Shown: positions 39,001-47,860, counted from the first letter of the stretch. The stretch: 64,000 nucleotides of DNA from Methanosphaera sp. BMS (GCF_003268005.1 NZ_CP014213.1:434001-498000); one strand, 5' to 3'. Made by a program: numbers and translations. Notes: a model not told the origin generated them from the letters alone.

Positions 39001-42000
39001 GTTGTTTAGTTGTGTTGTTAGTTCGTTTGGTGTTGGGTTGTTTGTTTGTAGGTAGTTTATTGTTTGTGTTGTGTATGTGTTGTTTTGTATTTGTTTGTTT
39101 AGGTTTATCATTTCATTTAGTTGTGTTGTTAGTTCGTTTGTGTTACTTTTTATTGATTGGTAGTTTTTGAAGTATTTTTTACCATTATCATCGTTTGAGT
39201 GGATTTGGTTTTGGAGTTGTTGGATTTCTTTGATTTTGGATAGTTGGTTTATTATTGTTGGGATATTGTTTGGTTCGAATGATGGATCGGTGGAGTGTAG
39301 TTGGGTTGTTATCTCTTTTTTTCTGAGGTATGTTTCTTTATTGTCGTATATTTGTTTGATTATTTTGTTGAATTCTGTGTTTTCTTCTGTGAATATGTTT
39401 TCGAAGTTATATTTGTTTTTTATTTGTAGTGTTGTTGTTATTTTTTCATATTGTTCTTTTGTTTGGTTGTATTTGTTGTTTAGTTGTGTTGTTAGTTCGT
39501 TTGGTGTTGGGTTGTTTGTTTGTAGGTAGTTTATTGTTTGTGTTGTGTATGTGTTGTTTTCTATTTGTTTGTTTAGGTTTATCATTTCATTTAACTGTCT
39601 ATTTAATTCATTTGTATCACTAGCTATTGACTGATAATTTGTGAAATATCTTTCACCAAAATAATCTTTTCTATGCACTTCTTCTCGGATTTTTTGAATA
39701 TAATCAATATTTTCCAGTTGTTCTAAAATTCTTGAAATGTCGTTAATATCAAAAGAGGGGTCAATAACTCTTAATTCTGAAATAATCTCTTTTTTACGTT
39801 TAAGTGTTTGTTGAATTTCAATACATCTGTCATATAAAACAGAATCGTTAATTAATTCATTTCTTACAAGTAACTGACTTTTAACTGAAATTAACTCATT
39901 ATTCTTAGATATAATCTCATTAAAATCATTTATAATTACTTCTTTATCCACTTCTCTATTATAATAAGAATTAAATTCATTTTTCAATGTTTTAAATTCT
40001 GAATCCATGAATTTAAACATTTTATTGCTTTTTTCTATAAATAAATTTAATTTATATTCTAGTTGATTATCATTTAACGCATTCTTTAATGGAGATTGAT
40101 TAACAAAATCAGATAGTTGCTTAAATCTATTTATCATGTCCGGATTATTTTCAACAAAATAAATATTCACTATAGAATCATCAATAATTCTTTTTATATT
40201 ACTTAACTGGCCACTATAATTGTTTACATTTATATCAAGAGAATTAAGATTAATATATTTTACTTTGTTTTGATATTCTGTAATGTTTGTTATTAAATTT
40301 GATAGTTCTTCTGTTGAGTCACAGTATGTTTTATCATTTAAGAAGTTTATCTTATCATTTAATTCGTAGCAGGAATAATTTTTATCTTTATTTATTCCTG
40401 TCGTGGCATAGATGTTGTTTTTTATGGTAATAAGGTTTGTGTATTGGTTGTTGTATGTTTCGATGTCTTCAAGTAATGTATTGGTTTCATCTATGTTTAG
40501 ATTATCTATATTTGGTGAGTCTTTTAATTGGTCATTTATGGTTGATAGTTCTGTAGTATATTCTTCCACATTTAATTCAAGGCTATTGGTGTTAATGGAT
40601 GTTATTTCATTTTGATATTCTGTAATGTTTGTTATTAAATTTGATAGTTCTTCTGTTGAGTCACAGTATGTTTTATCATTTAAGAAGTTTATCTTATCAT
40701 TTAATTCGTAGCAGGAATAATTTTTATCTTTATTTATTCCTGTCGTGGCATAGATGTTGTTTTTTATGGTAATAAGGTTTGTGTATTGGTTGTTGTATGT
40801 TTCGATGTCTTCAAGTAATGTGTTGGTTTCATCTATGTTTAGATTATCTATATTTGGTGAGTCTTTTAATTGGTCATTTATGGTTGATAGTTCTGTAGTA
40901 TATTCTTCCACATTTAATTCAAGGCTATTTGTGTTAATGGATGTTATTTCATTTTGATATTCTGTAATGTTTGTTATTAAATTTGATAGTTCTTCTGTTG
41001 AGTCACAATATATTTTATCATTTAAATAAGAAATTTTTTCATCTAATTCATCAATAAGGTAATTATTATCACTGTTAATACCCGTAATATTATAAATATC
41101 ATTTTTTAAAGAAATTAAATTATTTAAAGAATTATCAAATGAATCAATAGCTGAATATAACTCATCAAATTGAGAATCATCAATATACTCAATATCAAAT
41201 CCATACCAAAAATTCTTCTTAACCGGTGCTACAAGTTCATAAATAGATGCTATCTCAGTTAAGTTATTTACAGTCTCTTGACGTAGTTTTTTTGTCATAA
41301 GTTGTGGATTATTGATAGTGTAATTATGAATAACCTGATTATTATCATTTAAAGATTTTTCAACCACATTTAAAGAACCTATAATAGTATAAGCATTCAA
41401 ACCAGTATTACCATATTCCTTAAAAATTTCCACTGAATAATCATTCAAATCTTGTTTAAGTAAGTCCAACTTGTCAAGATCAGATGTATCCTTCAGTTTT
41501 TCATAATTTAACTGTAATGTTCTATCCATCTCATCAAGAAAATCCCTTTTATTGTATTTGGCACCATGAATTTCAAGACAAGCATCACCTAAACCCACAC
41601 TATCCAGTCTAGATTTAACAACATCAAGAGCAGCCTTCTTTTCACTGACAAATAAAATCGATTTCTCATTTGCCAAAAGTTCAGATATGAGATTAACAAT
41701 AGTCTGAGATTTACCCGTCCCAGGAGGACCTTCAACAACAAGATCTTTACCCTTAATAATCTCTTCAATAACATCAACCTGTGATGAATCAGCATCTAAA
41801 ACATTATATACCTCATAAGAACCCTTAGAATCTAAATTATTTGTATAATCAGTATCATAATCTAATGAAGGTGTTTCACCACCAAAAAATAGATTTTTCA
41901 CATTATTTGATTCAAGATTAGGCCATTGATTAAATTCCAAATCTTTATACATGACAAACTTTTTAAAATTAAAGTTAGCTAGGTAAATATCTTTAGTTAT

Positions 42001-42648
42001 TCTCCAATCTTGCTTAGCTAGAAATTTATTAACATTACTTAAATACTCATTTAATTCCTCTCTATCATTCAATTCTTCAAATAATGGAAAATCAAGACCT
42101 TGTTCTGATAATTTAAATTGTAATGATAAATTAGAACGAATATCATCGTCATTCCATGATAATTTGAAGGATGTTTCAATAGATTCTCTTTCTAACTCTA
42201 CAGGGATTAATATTAAAGGGGCAGAATACTTATTATTACTTTTAGGATCAATCCATTCAACAAAACCTAATGCTAAAAATAAACTATTAAAACCTTGTTC
42301 TTGAATCATGGATCTATTATCATTTAAAGAACGTAATAACCATCTATTCAAAGTTTTTTCTTCCAAATTAGTTTGCAAATAGTTATCAGTATGTGATTCC
42401 TTAACTTTATCAAAACTATGCCAAGTATTATCCTCTTGGACAAAACTTCCTTTTCTAGGAAGAAAACCCATTCTTTTTTGTTTTAAAATTAACAAATCAA
42501 ATAATTCAACAATATTCTCATCTACTATTTCGAGAGATTTGGCAGTCTTTTTAAAATTAAGAAGTTTATTTCTCATGGACATATCTAATAACTTTTCACG
42601 ATACTCTGTTATCTTATTTACAATAATTTCATTTTCATTAGCAATCAT
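36049..42648 (-). CDS. Giant DUF4011/SF1 helicase with Vsr-like nuclease and DUF3320
   Basis: A 2199-residue protein. Order: DUF4011 at the N-terminus (YREKLLDMSMRNKLLNF, about 17-33), Walker A GPPGTGKS (about 305), a coiled-coil insert of about 1250 residues, helicase motif II FDEASQ (about 1588), later SF1 motifs (LITRAKERC, about 1830), a Vsr/MTES_1575-type nuclease (YRIDLAL, then AIECDGANYHSS, about 1890-1985), and a DUF3320-like end (about 2050-2110). Such proteins are known defence genes. Unusual here is the length of the insert between motifs I and II, with two sets of near-identical tandem repeats. It converges on the histone-fold gene. The start has GGGG about 8 bases before the ATG. 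Confidence 0.85.
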   Translation of the reverse strand: MIANENEIIVNKITEYREKLLDMSMRNKLLNFKKTAKSLEIVDENIVELFDLLILKQKRMGFLPRKGSFVQEDNTWHSFDKVKESHTDNYLQTNLEEKTLNRWLLRSLNDNRSMIQEQGFNSLFLALGFVEWIDPKSNNKYSAPLILIPVELERESIETSFKLSWNDDDIRSNLSLQFKLSEQGLDFPLFEELNDREELNEYLSNVNKFLAKQDWRITKDIYLANFNFKKFVMYKDLEFNQWPNLESNNVKNLFFGGETPSLDYDTDYTNNLDSKGSYEVYNVLDADSSQVDVIEEIIKGKDLVVEGPPGTGKSQTIVNLISELLANEKSILFVSEKKAALDVVKSRLDSVGLGDACLEIHGAKYNKRDFLDEMDRTLQLNYEKLKDTSDLDKLDLLKQDLNDYSVEIFKEYGNTGLNAYTIIGSLNVVEKSLNDNNQVIHNYTINNPQLMTKKLRQETVNNLTEIASIYELVAPVKKNFWYGFDIEYIDDSQFDELYSAIDSFDNSLNNLISLKNDIYNITGINSDNNYLIDELDEKISYLNDKIYCDSTEELSNLITNITEYQNEITSINTNSLELNVEEYTTELSTINDQLKDSPNIDNLNIDETNTLLEDIETYNNQYTNLITIKNNIYATTGINKDKNYSCYELNDKINFLNDKTYCDSTEELSNLITNITEYQNEITSINTNSLELNVEEYTTELSTINDQLKDSPNIDNLNIDETNTLLEDIETYNNQYTNLITIKNNIYATTGINKDKNYSCYELNDKINFLNDKTYCDSTEELSNLITNITEYQNKVKYINLNSLDINVNNYSGQLSNIKRIIDDSIVNIYFVENNPDMINRFKQLSDFVNQSPLKNALNDNQLEYKLNLFIEKSNKMFKFMDSEFKTLKNEFNSYYNREVDKEVIINDFNEIISKNNELISVKSQLLVRNELINDSVLYDRCIEIQQTLKRKKEIISELRVIDPSFDINDISRILEQLENIDYIQKIREEVHRKDYFGERYFTNYQSIASDTNELNRQLNEMINLNKQIENNTYTTQTINYLQTNNPTPNELTTQLNNKYNQTKEQYEKITTTLQIKNKYNFENIFTEENTEFNKIIKQIYDNKETYLRKKEITTQLHSTDPSFEPNNIPTIINQLSKIKEIQQLQNQIHSNDDNGKKYFKNYQSIKSNTNELTTQLNEMINLNKQIQNNTYTTQTINYLQTNNPTPNELTTQLNNKYNQTKEQYEKITTTLQIKNKINFENIFTEENTEFNKIIKQIYDNKETYLRKKEITTQLHSTDPSFEPNNIPTIINQLSKIKEIQQLQNQIHSNDDNGKKYFKNYQSIKSNTNELTTQLNEMINLNKQIQNNTYTTQTINYLQTNNPTPNELTTQLNNKYNETKELFDIITTTLKIDDKYIFDRIFLESDEKFNVLLTELKENKNSLHTYHQFIELCQEYSNEYTNEIIDLIKQDQIKYDSIVDLFEYNFLNNCINDIKQNNAILRKFNYNIHNNKIEEFKQLDRKSLQLNQYRIKEQLAGKRPNTASSLAMNSPLGMLNKEIGKKRKIKPIRQILGIIQPILKDIKPCLMMSPMSISQYLDSKYFESYFDYVIFDEASQVKVEDSIGALLRGKHYVIMGDTKQLPPTSFFDVSLEKEDEEPDEYDTEGIESILELSKTSFESKMLKWHYRSKHDSLIAFSNMEFYNNNLNVFPSTIKDSHELGIQFEYDPTSVYDRGKSRRNIKEAKNIIDYAMKVFRKYGDKKTVGVGTFSTAQRDAIEDQLEIKLKDNPEMFPFFDQDKKDGFFIKNLENIQGDERDIILISIGYGFDINHKLSPTFGPLNRDGGEKRLNVLITRAKERCVIFANFKSSDLELPEKASRGAQVLKNYLYFAEKKEFPKNYRTGEDFDSPFEESVYNYLDEKGYLIEKQVGIAGYRIDLALVDPDDNDRFLLAIECDGANYHSSRSARDRDRLRQDVLENLGWTFYRIWSWDWFYNQNDSKKRLIEAVEYAIKHKDDEKILEKEEVIFEPELEVKTVEEIKEEQINKYVKDYEYFKAQTPYSNNIQLIRDIILCEQPIHVNDIYSRVKEALGRTSATKKFKNEIDMNLKGVCNIFPIIEDNDFYYYGKYTLKYVRRREKPNIKTISDMELKQSIIISLLLNTCLDEKDLLKTASSLIGYKSMGKIFKERCTPLLKELEVDTITLEKEGYVLKEDIIKKYNE
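38521..39590 (-). repeat. 474-bp in-frame tandem repeat (2.25 copies) inside the giant helicase gene
   Basis: Period 474 bp (158 codons): 38521-38994, 38995-39468 and a partial copy to about 39590. Copies are nearly identical in DNA; visible differences include AATTTTG versus TATATTT near 38934 and 39408. The coding strand is strongly A/C-rich here (the plus strand reads mostly T and G), unlike the rest of the gene. The encoded repeat is a coiled coil rich in Asn, Thr, Gln and Lys. Near-identity points to recent duplication or gene conversion. Confidence 0.9.
40268..41024 (-). repeat. 342-bp in-frame tandem repeat (2.2 copies) inside the giant helicase gene
   Basis: Period 342 bp (114 codons): 40268-40609, 40610-40951 and a partial copy to about 41024. 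The two full copies differ at only a few positions (for example TATTGG versus TGTTGG in the part coding for ETNTLLEDIE). The repeat is independent in sequence from the 474-bp repeat in the same gene, so the helicase insert has been expanded by two separate events. Confidence 0.9.
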
Positions 42649-42850
42649 ATACTTAGCCCCGAATCATTTATATTATATTTATAATAAGGACTATTAAAAA
42701 TTAGCTATGGTTAAAAAACATTATAGAAATAATATATTATTTATGGGATATCTATGATTTTTTGATTTATTATTAAAGTAATTTCTATTGTAATTTATTT
42801 CAAAATAAAAAAAATATATCAATAATTATTGTGTCAAAAATTAATTCCTA

Positions 42851-42927
42851 TTTTTAATCCATTGGATTTTGAAGTAACATATTTTACATTCATGTTCTTA
42901 CGGATGTGGCTATCAAAGATTACTTTT
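42851..42927 (+). repeat. 77-nt dispersed intergenic repeat, copy C
   Basis: Starts TTTTTAATCCATTGGATTTT and ends GATTACTTTT, 77 nt. The terminal pairing is only partly kept. It lies in the 500-bp gap between the giant helicase gene and the surface-protein gene at 43149. The rest of that gap (42649-43148) has no gene. Confidence 0.55.
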
Positions 42928-43114
42928 AATTAGGTTAATGATATGATTAATTATATTTATGGTTATTTGATATTCTGTATCAATACTTACTCCTGACTTT
43001 TTATATTTGATTTAATAATAATTTTTTATAATATTTGTCATAGTACATGTATATCTAATACATAAATAATACAATTTTCTATGGATATTAATTAAGATAT
43101 TTTCTCATTTTGAA

Positions 43115-43146
43115 TAAAAAAAAGAAGTTTGAGGGGTAGTGGTTAG
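43115..43146 (-). terminator. C-rich tract plus T-run after the surface-protein gene
   Basis: On the minus strand, just past the stop at 43149, the sequence reads ACCACTACCCCTC, a short purine/pyrimidine mix, then CTTTTTTTATT. It matches the pattern of the tracts at 1831 and 11713. It probably ends the transcript of the BrxHI-like gene and the surface-protein gene. Confidence 0.45.
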
Positions 43147-43148
43147 TA

Positions 43149-43550
43149 TTAAATAGGGTAGTATCTATATGCACCATCACTATCTAAATGACGTTTAACT
43201 GTTTGACCAGTCTTTTTATCTCTATAATAAATATCTGTTTTTGTATTTATTCTTTCTTCATTTTCACCAACATCCCAACGGGATTCAATAGTGTTACCTT
43301 CAACACTATTGGATGAAGAACTACTTTTACTAGTACTTGACTTTGATTTTGTTGTTGATTTGGTTTTAATTGTACTGTTATTTGTTTGATTGTTAGTAAT
43401 ATTTGTTGAGTTGTTTGTACTGTTTACAGTAGTATTATTTGTTGTATTATTTATAGTATCATCATTATGGGTTAATATTAACGTAGCACAGATTATACTA
43501 ATACATACTATTATAGTTATACATATGATTATGATTGTCTTTTCTCTCAT
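43149..43550 (-). CDS. Short Asn/Ser/Thr-rich membrane-anchored protein
   Basis: A 133-residue protein: a single hydrophobic segment (about residues 5-26), a linker of Asn/Thr/Ser with many sequons, a Ser/Lys stretch, and a 45-residue C-terminal module (IYYRDKKTGQTVKRHL). It is the same design as 2924-3334 and 12833-13567. It begins 32 bases after the end of the BrxHI-like helicase gene, on the same strand, so it could be the last gene of that operon or simply a neighbour. The ribosome binding site is weak (TGATAAT). Confidence 0.65.
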   Translation of the reverse strand: MREKTIIIICITIIVCISIICATLILTHNDDTINNTTNNTTVNSTNNSTNITNNQTNNSTIKTKSTTKSKSSTSKSSSSSNSVEGNTIESRWDVGENEERINTKTDIYYRDKKTGQTVKRHLDSDGAYRYYPI

Positions 43551-43582
43551 ATTATCATTTAAAGTATTTATAATGAATTATG

Positions 43583-45748
43583 TTACTCATTATTTAATTC
43601 TTTATAGTTTAATCCACTTACTATTTCCATATTTGTGTGTGTTACCAAGTCTTGTAAATCATCAAAGTTGAAAATTAATCCTTTAATAGTAGTCTCTTGT
43701 TGTTCTTCTGGTAAATATGGACTATATTTTGTTCGGAATTCTTCTATTGTAATAGAATTTAAATATGTTTCAGTCTCATGATTAATATTGTTTTCATCTA
43801 AGTTATTATAGAATAAAACTATATCTTCAACTATATCATCGGGTGATACTAATTTAATATAGTAATCATTTTCTTCTGATTCAATAATTTCAACATGTTC
43901 TGATATTAAATTGCTTAATAAAAGATTAACTTTACCTCCAGCAAAAGTGTAGATATGTATTACTTGAAGATCTTCTTTATATCTAAATGTTATCGGAACT
44001 ATGTTATAATTTAAATTAAATTCTTTTGTATATTCAATTAAATTTTTTAACCATATATTGAATTTATCATTGAATTTTTCTAGTAATGTATGATCAAAAT
44101 TATCAAGTAATATATCATATATTTGTCTACATAGCAGATATGATTGATATTGATTTCCAGAGTTCCATCCAGGAATTTCTTTAGTTTTTGGAGATTTTTT
44201 TACATAAATTATATAATTGTTATAATCAATTTCAGTTATTTCCCAGTATTGACCACTTAAAATGAATCTTGCACCTGATTTTAATCCAAATACATAAAGA
44301 ACATCTAGTTCTCCAATTTCTTTAAGACCATTTTTTATTTTAAATGATGTTGATGTGGTAAATACGGAATAAAAATTAAGGAAATTCATTTGACCAAATA
44401 GTTTTTCAAATTCATAACCTAATGATAATTTTTTACCTATCAAATCTAATATCTTGGAATCAACTAAGTGTTTAATCAATTCTTTATATGTGTCCTTTGA
44501 AATGTCCTTAAATACATACGTGTCATGTAATATGTAATATGCATCAGGAATGTTTATTTCTGTCTTTTGGAAGATAATACTGAGAATTTGATGTAAATAA
44601 ATATCCAATGCATATTTACGTATATTAATATCTTCCACTTTATTTTCATATGATAAATTCATTTGAGCTAAATATTTTAAGCTGGTAATATCATCAGATG
44701 TAAAGAGTAATGCTCTCTCTATTTTACTTTTTCTACCACTTCTACCAATTTTTTGCATAAAAGAACTTATTTCATTAGGTGGTGTAATCATAGAGACTAC
44801 ATCAATATTTCCAATATCGATTCCAAGTTCTAATGTGTTAGTACTAACCATAATTCCTTTTTCTTGATTTTTAAACAAATCTTCATTTTCTTCACGTAAA
44901 TCTTTATTAATGGATGAATGATGAAGATAAATGTTTGTATCTAATTTATCTTTTAATAAAGTGTTAATTTCTTCAACACTTTGTCTTGATTTACAAAATA
45001 ATAATAGTTTTTTGTTAGAATATGGTTTTAAATTTTCAGCAATCTCCATTTTTTTATCATAAAATTGGGTTTTATATTTTATGACAGGTTTGGCCGAAGT
45101 TTTTATTACCTTAACTGGATTTTTATAATCAATCCACTTTGAAACTACCTCTGGATTTCCTACTGTAGCGGATAATCCTATTTTTATAAATCCATCCGTA
45201 TATTCTGTTAATCGTTTAAGTAATGAATTTAACTGTATTCCACGTTCACTTTCAATAAAATAATGTATTTCATCAATGATTACATATTTAATGTTTCCAA
45301 ATATTTTCTTCTTTTGACCTTCACTTTTATTTATTAACATTACTTCTAATGATTCAGGTGTTGTTAATAAAATATCCGTGGGTTTTTTAAGATATTTATT
45401 TTTCATTGATACTGATACATCACCATGCCATTTTGTAGCACTAAGTCCAAAATATTTATTCCAGGAATGTAAACGTTTATCCATATCATTAATCAAAGCT
45501 TTTAAAGGAGCAATATAAAGTACACTAGTTGCATCTAAACTTTTAGTAATTAAATTATTGTATATTGGGATTAATGCTGCTTCTGTTTTACCACTAGCAG
45601 TAGGAGCAATAATTAATGAATTTTTATTATTTAATATTATAGGAATAGTTTCTTTTTGAATTTCAGTTAAATCAGTCCACCCTAAGTTGTTTTGTAGAAA
45701 ATATTTTAACTTATAATCCAATAAGCCTAATACATCATTACCAGTCAT
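43583..45748 (-). CDS. Lhr-like DEAD/DEAH helicase, BrxHI-type
   Basis: A 721-residue SF2 helicase: IAPTASGKTEAAL (motif I, about 38), TPESLEVML, IIDEIHYF (motif II, about 160), GLSATVGNP (motif III), STNTLELGIDIG and IGRSGRK (motifs V and VI). The layout matches Lhr-type helicases and BrxHI of BREX loci. The start is the ATG at 45748 (a TTG precedes it); it overlaps the BrxD-like gene by 11 bases, so the two are tightly coupled. No PglZ, PglX or BrxC gene is present in the window, so this is not a complete BREX system. Confidence 0.8.
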   Translation of the reverse strand: MTGNDVLGLLDYKLKYFLQNNLGWTDLTEIQKETIPIILNNKNSLIIAPTASGKTEAALIPIYNNLITKSLDATSVLYIAPLKALINDMDKRLHSWNKYFGLSATKWHGDVSVSMKNKYLKKPTDILLTTPESLEVMLINKSEGQKKKIFGNIKYVIIDEIHYFIESERGIQLNSLLKRLTEYTDGFIKIGLSATVGNPEVVSKWIDYKNPVKVIKTSAKPVIKYKTQFYDKKMEIAENLKPYSNKKLLLFCKSRQSVEEINTLLKDKLDTNIYLHHSSINKDLREENEDLFKNQEKGIMVSTNTLELGIDIGNIDVVSMITPPNEISSFMQKIGRSGRKSKIERALLFTSDDITSLKYLAQMNLSYENKVEDINIRKYALDIYLHQILSIIFQKTEINIPDAYYILHDTYVFKDISKDTYKELIKHLVDSKILDLIGKKLSLGYEFEKLFGQMNFLNFYSVFTTSTSFKIKNGLKEIGELDVLYVFGLKSGARFILSGQYWEITEIDYNNYIIYVKKSPKTKEIPGWNSGNQYQSYLLCRQIYDILLDNFDHTLLEKFNDKFNIWLKNLIEYTKEFNLNYNIVPITFRYKEDLQVIHIYTFAGGKVNLLLSNLISEHVEIIESEENDYYIKLVSPDDIVEDIVLFYNNLDENNINHETETYLNSITIEEFRTKYSPYLPEEQQETTIKGLIFNFDDLQDLVTHTNMEIVSGLNYKELNNE

Positions 45749-46997
45749 CAAATATCTCTTCTTCAGTTTCTATTGAATTTTCTTCTTCTTTGAATAATTT
45801 AATAATCTCTTCTTTATTATTCAATTGTTCTTGGTTTTGTTCAACTGTATCAAGTACACTTATTAACTCACGAATATATGTTCTAGGTACAATAACTCCA
45901 CCAGTAAGGCCAGTATTAGCAACACGTATGTCTATAAATTCACTAACAGCTTCTTTAGCATTACTAATATCCCATTGATATGTTTCTTGATGCATGTCTA
46001 TGATTAAATCAGAAATTTTTTTAACATCATTTTCCTTAAAACCATGTAAATTAACGATAGGAGTTCTAAGATCATCATAATCACTTTCTAGAACATTAAC
46101 TATTCTGCTGTATAATGCATCATATGACTTTACACCCTTCTTTTCATCTTCATAGAATTGTTGTGTACCTGCAAATACAAATAGCATGCCATTAAATGTT
46201 CCATTGTTACAGTTATCATATATATCTCTCATATAATTATAGGCTACAGAACGTGATTTTTCTAGTGGTGTTTTAAGAATAAATTCTGCCTCATCAACTA
46301 AGATTATAAGACCAGAGTAGCCGATTGAATTAATAAATGTGGATAAAGCTGTTAAAAAGTGGAAAGCATTTTCCTTTGTAACATCACCTTTAACACCAAA
46401 CTTTTTCTTTTCAGTAAAAGGTATATTTGAATCTCCTCTTAGCCATGCTTGGGCATAATTAGCAGTTTCGTCATCATGTTCTTCTCTAGCATGGAAATAT
46501 TTTTCAATAGCAGTAGCAAATGAATTGGAACAGTCCCTAGTAGCTATTAAGTCCTCTTTAATACGATGTTCAAGGTATTCCTGTCTTTCCTCTATTTCAT
46601 CGTCATCTTCATATTCATCTTCAGCTTCAACTTTAAGTCGGGTAATCCACCGGTCAATAATATGATTTAATGATTCTCCTGTCTTACATTTTAATGTCTT
46701 AGCGATTTCCTTGTAAATATTTTCAATCTTATGAAACTGAAGATTCTGACTAAGAGTAATTCTAGAAACAACAAAATTATCATTAAAAGCAGTTTCTTCT
46801 ATTAACTTTAAGAAAAATGATTTACCGGCACCAAACTCACCATTAATGAACTTAGTAACAGCAGTACCATTTTCAACTCTGTCTAATATATTTTTAAATT
46901 CATTAAGTTCATCTTCTCTACCAACTGAAAAATCCAGAATAGATTCTCGAGGTATATTCCCATTTTTCAAGGCATTTAATGTATCTTGATAATCCAT
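45738..46997 (-). CDS. BrxD-like (DUF2791) P-loop ATPase
   Basis: A 419-residue ATPase with Walker A GEFGAGKS (53-60), Walker B LIILVDEAEF (about 232-241) and the sensor run FAGTQQFYEDE (about 280). It is of the type found as BrxD beside Lhr-like helicases. There is a long acidic stretch at about 125-140 (EAEDEYEDDDEIEERQE). The ribosome binding site GAGGAG lies in the end of the EVE-like gene, with 3 bases between the two genes. It probably loads or gates the helicase encoded downstream. Confidence 0.8.
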   Translation of the reverse strand: MDYQDTLNALKNGNIPRESILDFSVGREDELNEFKNILDRVENGTAVTKFINGEFGAGKSFFLKLIEETAFNDNFVVSRITLSQNLQFHKIENIYKEIAKTLKCKTGESLNHIIDRWITRLKVEAEDEYEDDDEIEERQEYLEHRIKEDLIATRDCSNSFATAIEKYFHAREEHDDETANYAQAWLRGDSNIPFTEKKKFGVKGDVTKENAFHFLTALSTFINSIGYSGLIILVDEAEFILKTPLEKSRSVAYNYMRDIYDNCNNGTFNGMLFVFAGTQQFYEDEKKGVKSYDALYSRIVNVLESDYDDLRTPIVNLHGFKENDVKKISDLIIDMHQETYQWDISNAKEAVSEFIDIRVANTGLTGGVIVPRTYIRELISVLDTVEQNQEQLNNKEEIIKLFKEEENSIETEEEIFDDW

Positions 46998-47000
46998 AAC

Positions 47001-47777
47001 CTATTTCTCCTCATGACTAAATATAATATATCCATAATTTTTTGATTTACCCATAGAATCATATAATAAAACATTTTTATCAGAATCTCTGGAGGGAACA
47101 TGTCTGAAGTTTAATTTCCAAACATTTAAAGAATAATATTTTTTAATTTCATTTACCGGTATTTTAATGTTAAAATCCTTTAAAATACCATTAACAATCT
47201 TTATAAATTCAATAATATCCATCTGTTTAAGCTTTTTATTCATATTTAATAAATCATAGGTAGTTTTAATAATATTCAATAAGAAAGTATCATAATTAAT
47301 AGTAATATCAGATAAATACAATGGTTTTTCACTAATCAAATGTTCACAATCAAGTATAATTTCCATATCCTCTCTTGTAACTTCAACAATTTCTTTACCA
47401 GAAAGACTATCTAAGGATAATTTATCTTTAATAGTAGTAAACAAAATTGGGTTTTTAAAATATTTAATACTCTTCAAAAGGATTTTCTTTTTAGATTCAA
47501 AATAACCGAATAATTTTTTATCATTTTCATAAATCCTATCCACCATAGTCAAGCCTATAATAGAATAAGTATTGTTTAACTTAGATGAGATAAGAACAAT
47601 ATCCCTATAATTTATCTTGTTGATATTAACTGACTTTTTTTTAATAGCTGCTATCTTATTCTCCGATAAAACATTATTCAAAATATCCTGGTTAACATTG
47701 AAAATCCAAAATTTCGTTTTATCGTTGCATTTTTCTAATAATACATTATTTTTAATAATTAACCCACCTATATTCAT
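47001..47777 (-). CDS. EVE/PUA-like domain protein, first gene of the BrxD-BrxHI operon
   Basis: About 258 residues. Residues about 20-130 follow the EVE/PUA pattern: FWIFNVNQDILNNVL, then KINYRDIVLISS, IIGLTMVDRIY, and the closing ELTEEDYEIIL-like segment (EVTREDMEIIL). EVE domains bind modified bases such as 5-methyl- or 5-hydroxymethylcytosine, so this protein may be the target sensor for the ATPase-helicase pair. The C-terminal half is helical and unknown. The start is unclear: TTG at 47798 and ATG at 47777 are in frame, and an AGGTGGG at about 47763-47769 lies after both. Confidence 0.6.
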   Translation of the reverse strand: MNIGGLIIKNNVLLEKCNDKTKFWIFNVNQDILNNVLSENKIAAIKKKSVNINKINYRDIVLISSKLNNTYSIIGLTMVDRIYENDKKLFGYFESKKKILLKSIKYFKNPILFTTIKDKLSLDSLSGKEIVEVTREDMEIILDCEHLISEKPLYLSDITINYDTFLLNIIKTTYDLLNMNKKLKQMDIIEFIKIVNGILKDFNIKIPVNEIKKYYSLNVWKLNFRHVPSRDSDKNVLLYDSMGKSKNYGYIIFSHEEK

Positions 47778-47798
47778 TAATGATTGTAAATATATCAA

Positions 47799-47860
47799 TA
47801 ATAATATATTTATTGCAATATATATTTATATATAATAATTAAATCAATTGTGGGATTTAG
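47799..47860. promoter_or_regulatory. Compact divergent promoter region
   Basis: Only about 62-83 bases separate two long divergent transcription units. A TATA-like sequence (TATATTTATATATAA, 47821-47835) is about 26-40 bases before the ATG at 47861, so that transcript probably has a very short leader or none. The minus-strand promoter must overlap the same AT-rich stretch. Shared control of the two units is therefore likely, though inferred. Confidence 0.4.

Noticed and set aside
38521-39590. Regular repeats that might be a CRISPR array or non-coding satellite
   Set aside because: Periods of 474 and 342 bp are far longer than CRISPR units, both are multiples of three, and they encode in-frame coiled-coil repeats of the helicase.
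38693-39623. Plus-strand open frames with hydrophobic translations in the giant helicase gene
   Set aside because: They are antisense shadows of the repeats; they lack ribosome binding sites and duplicate exactly with the 474-bp period.
43583-46997. A complete BREX system
   Set aside because: Only BrxD-like and BrxHI-like genes are present; no PglZ phosphatase, PglX methylase, BrxC or PglW gene is seen in the window.
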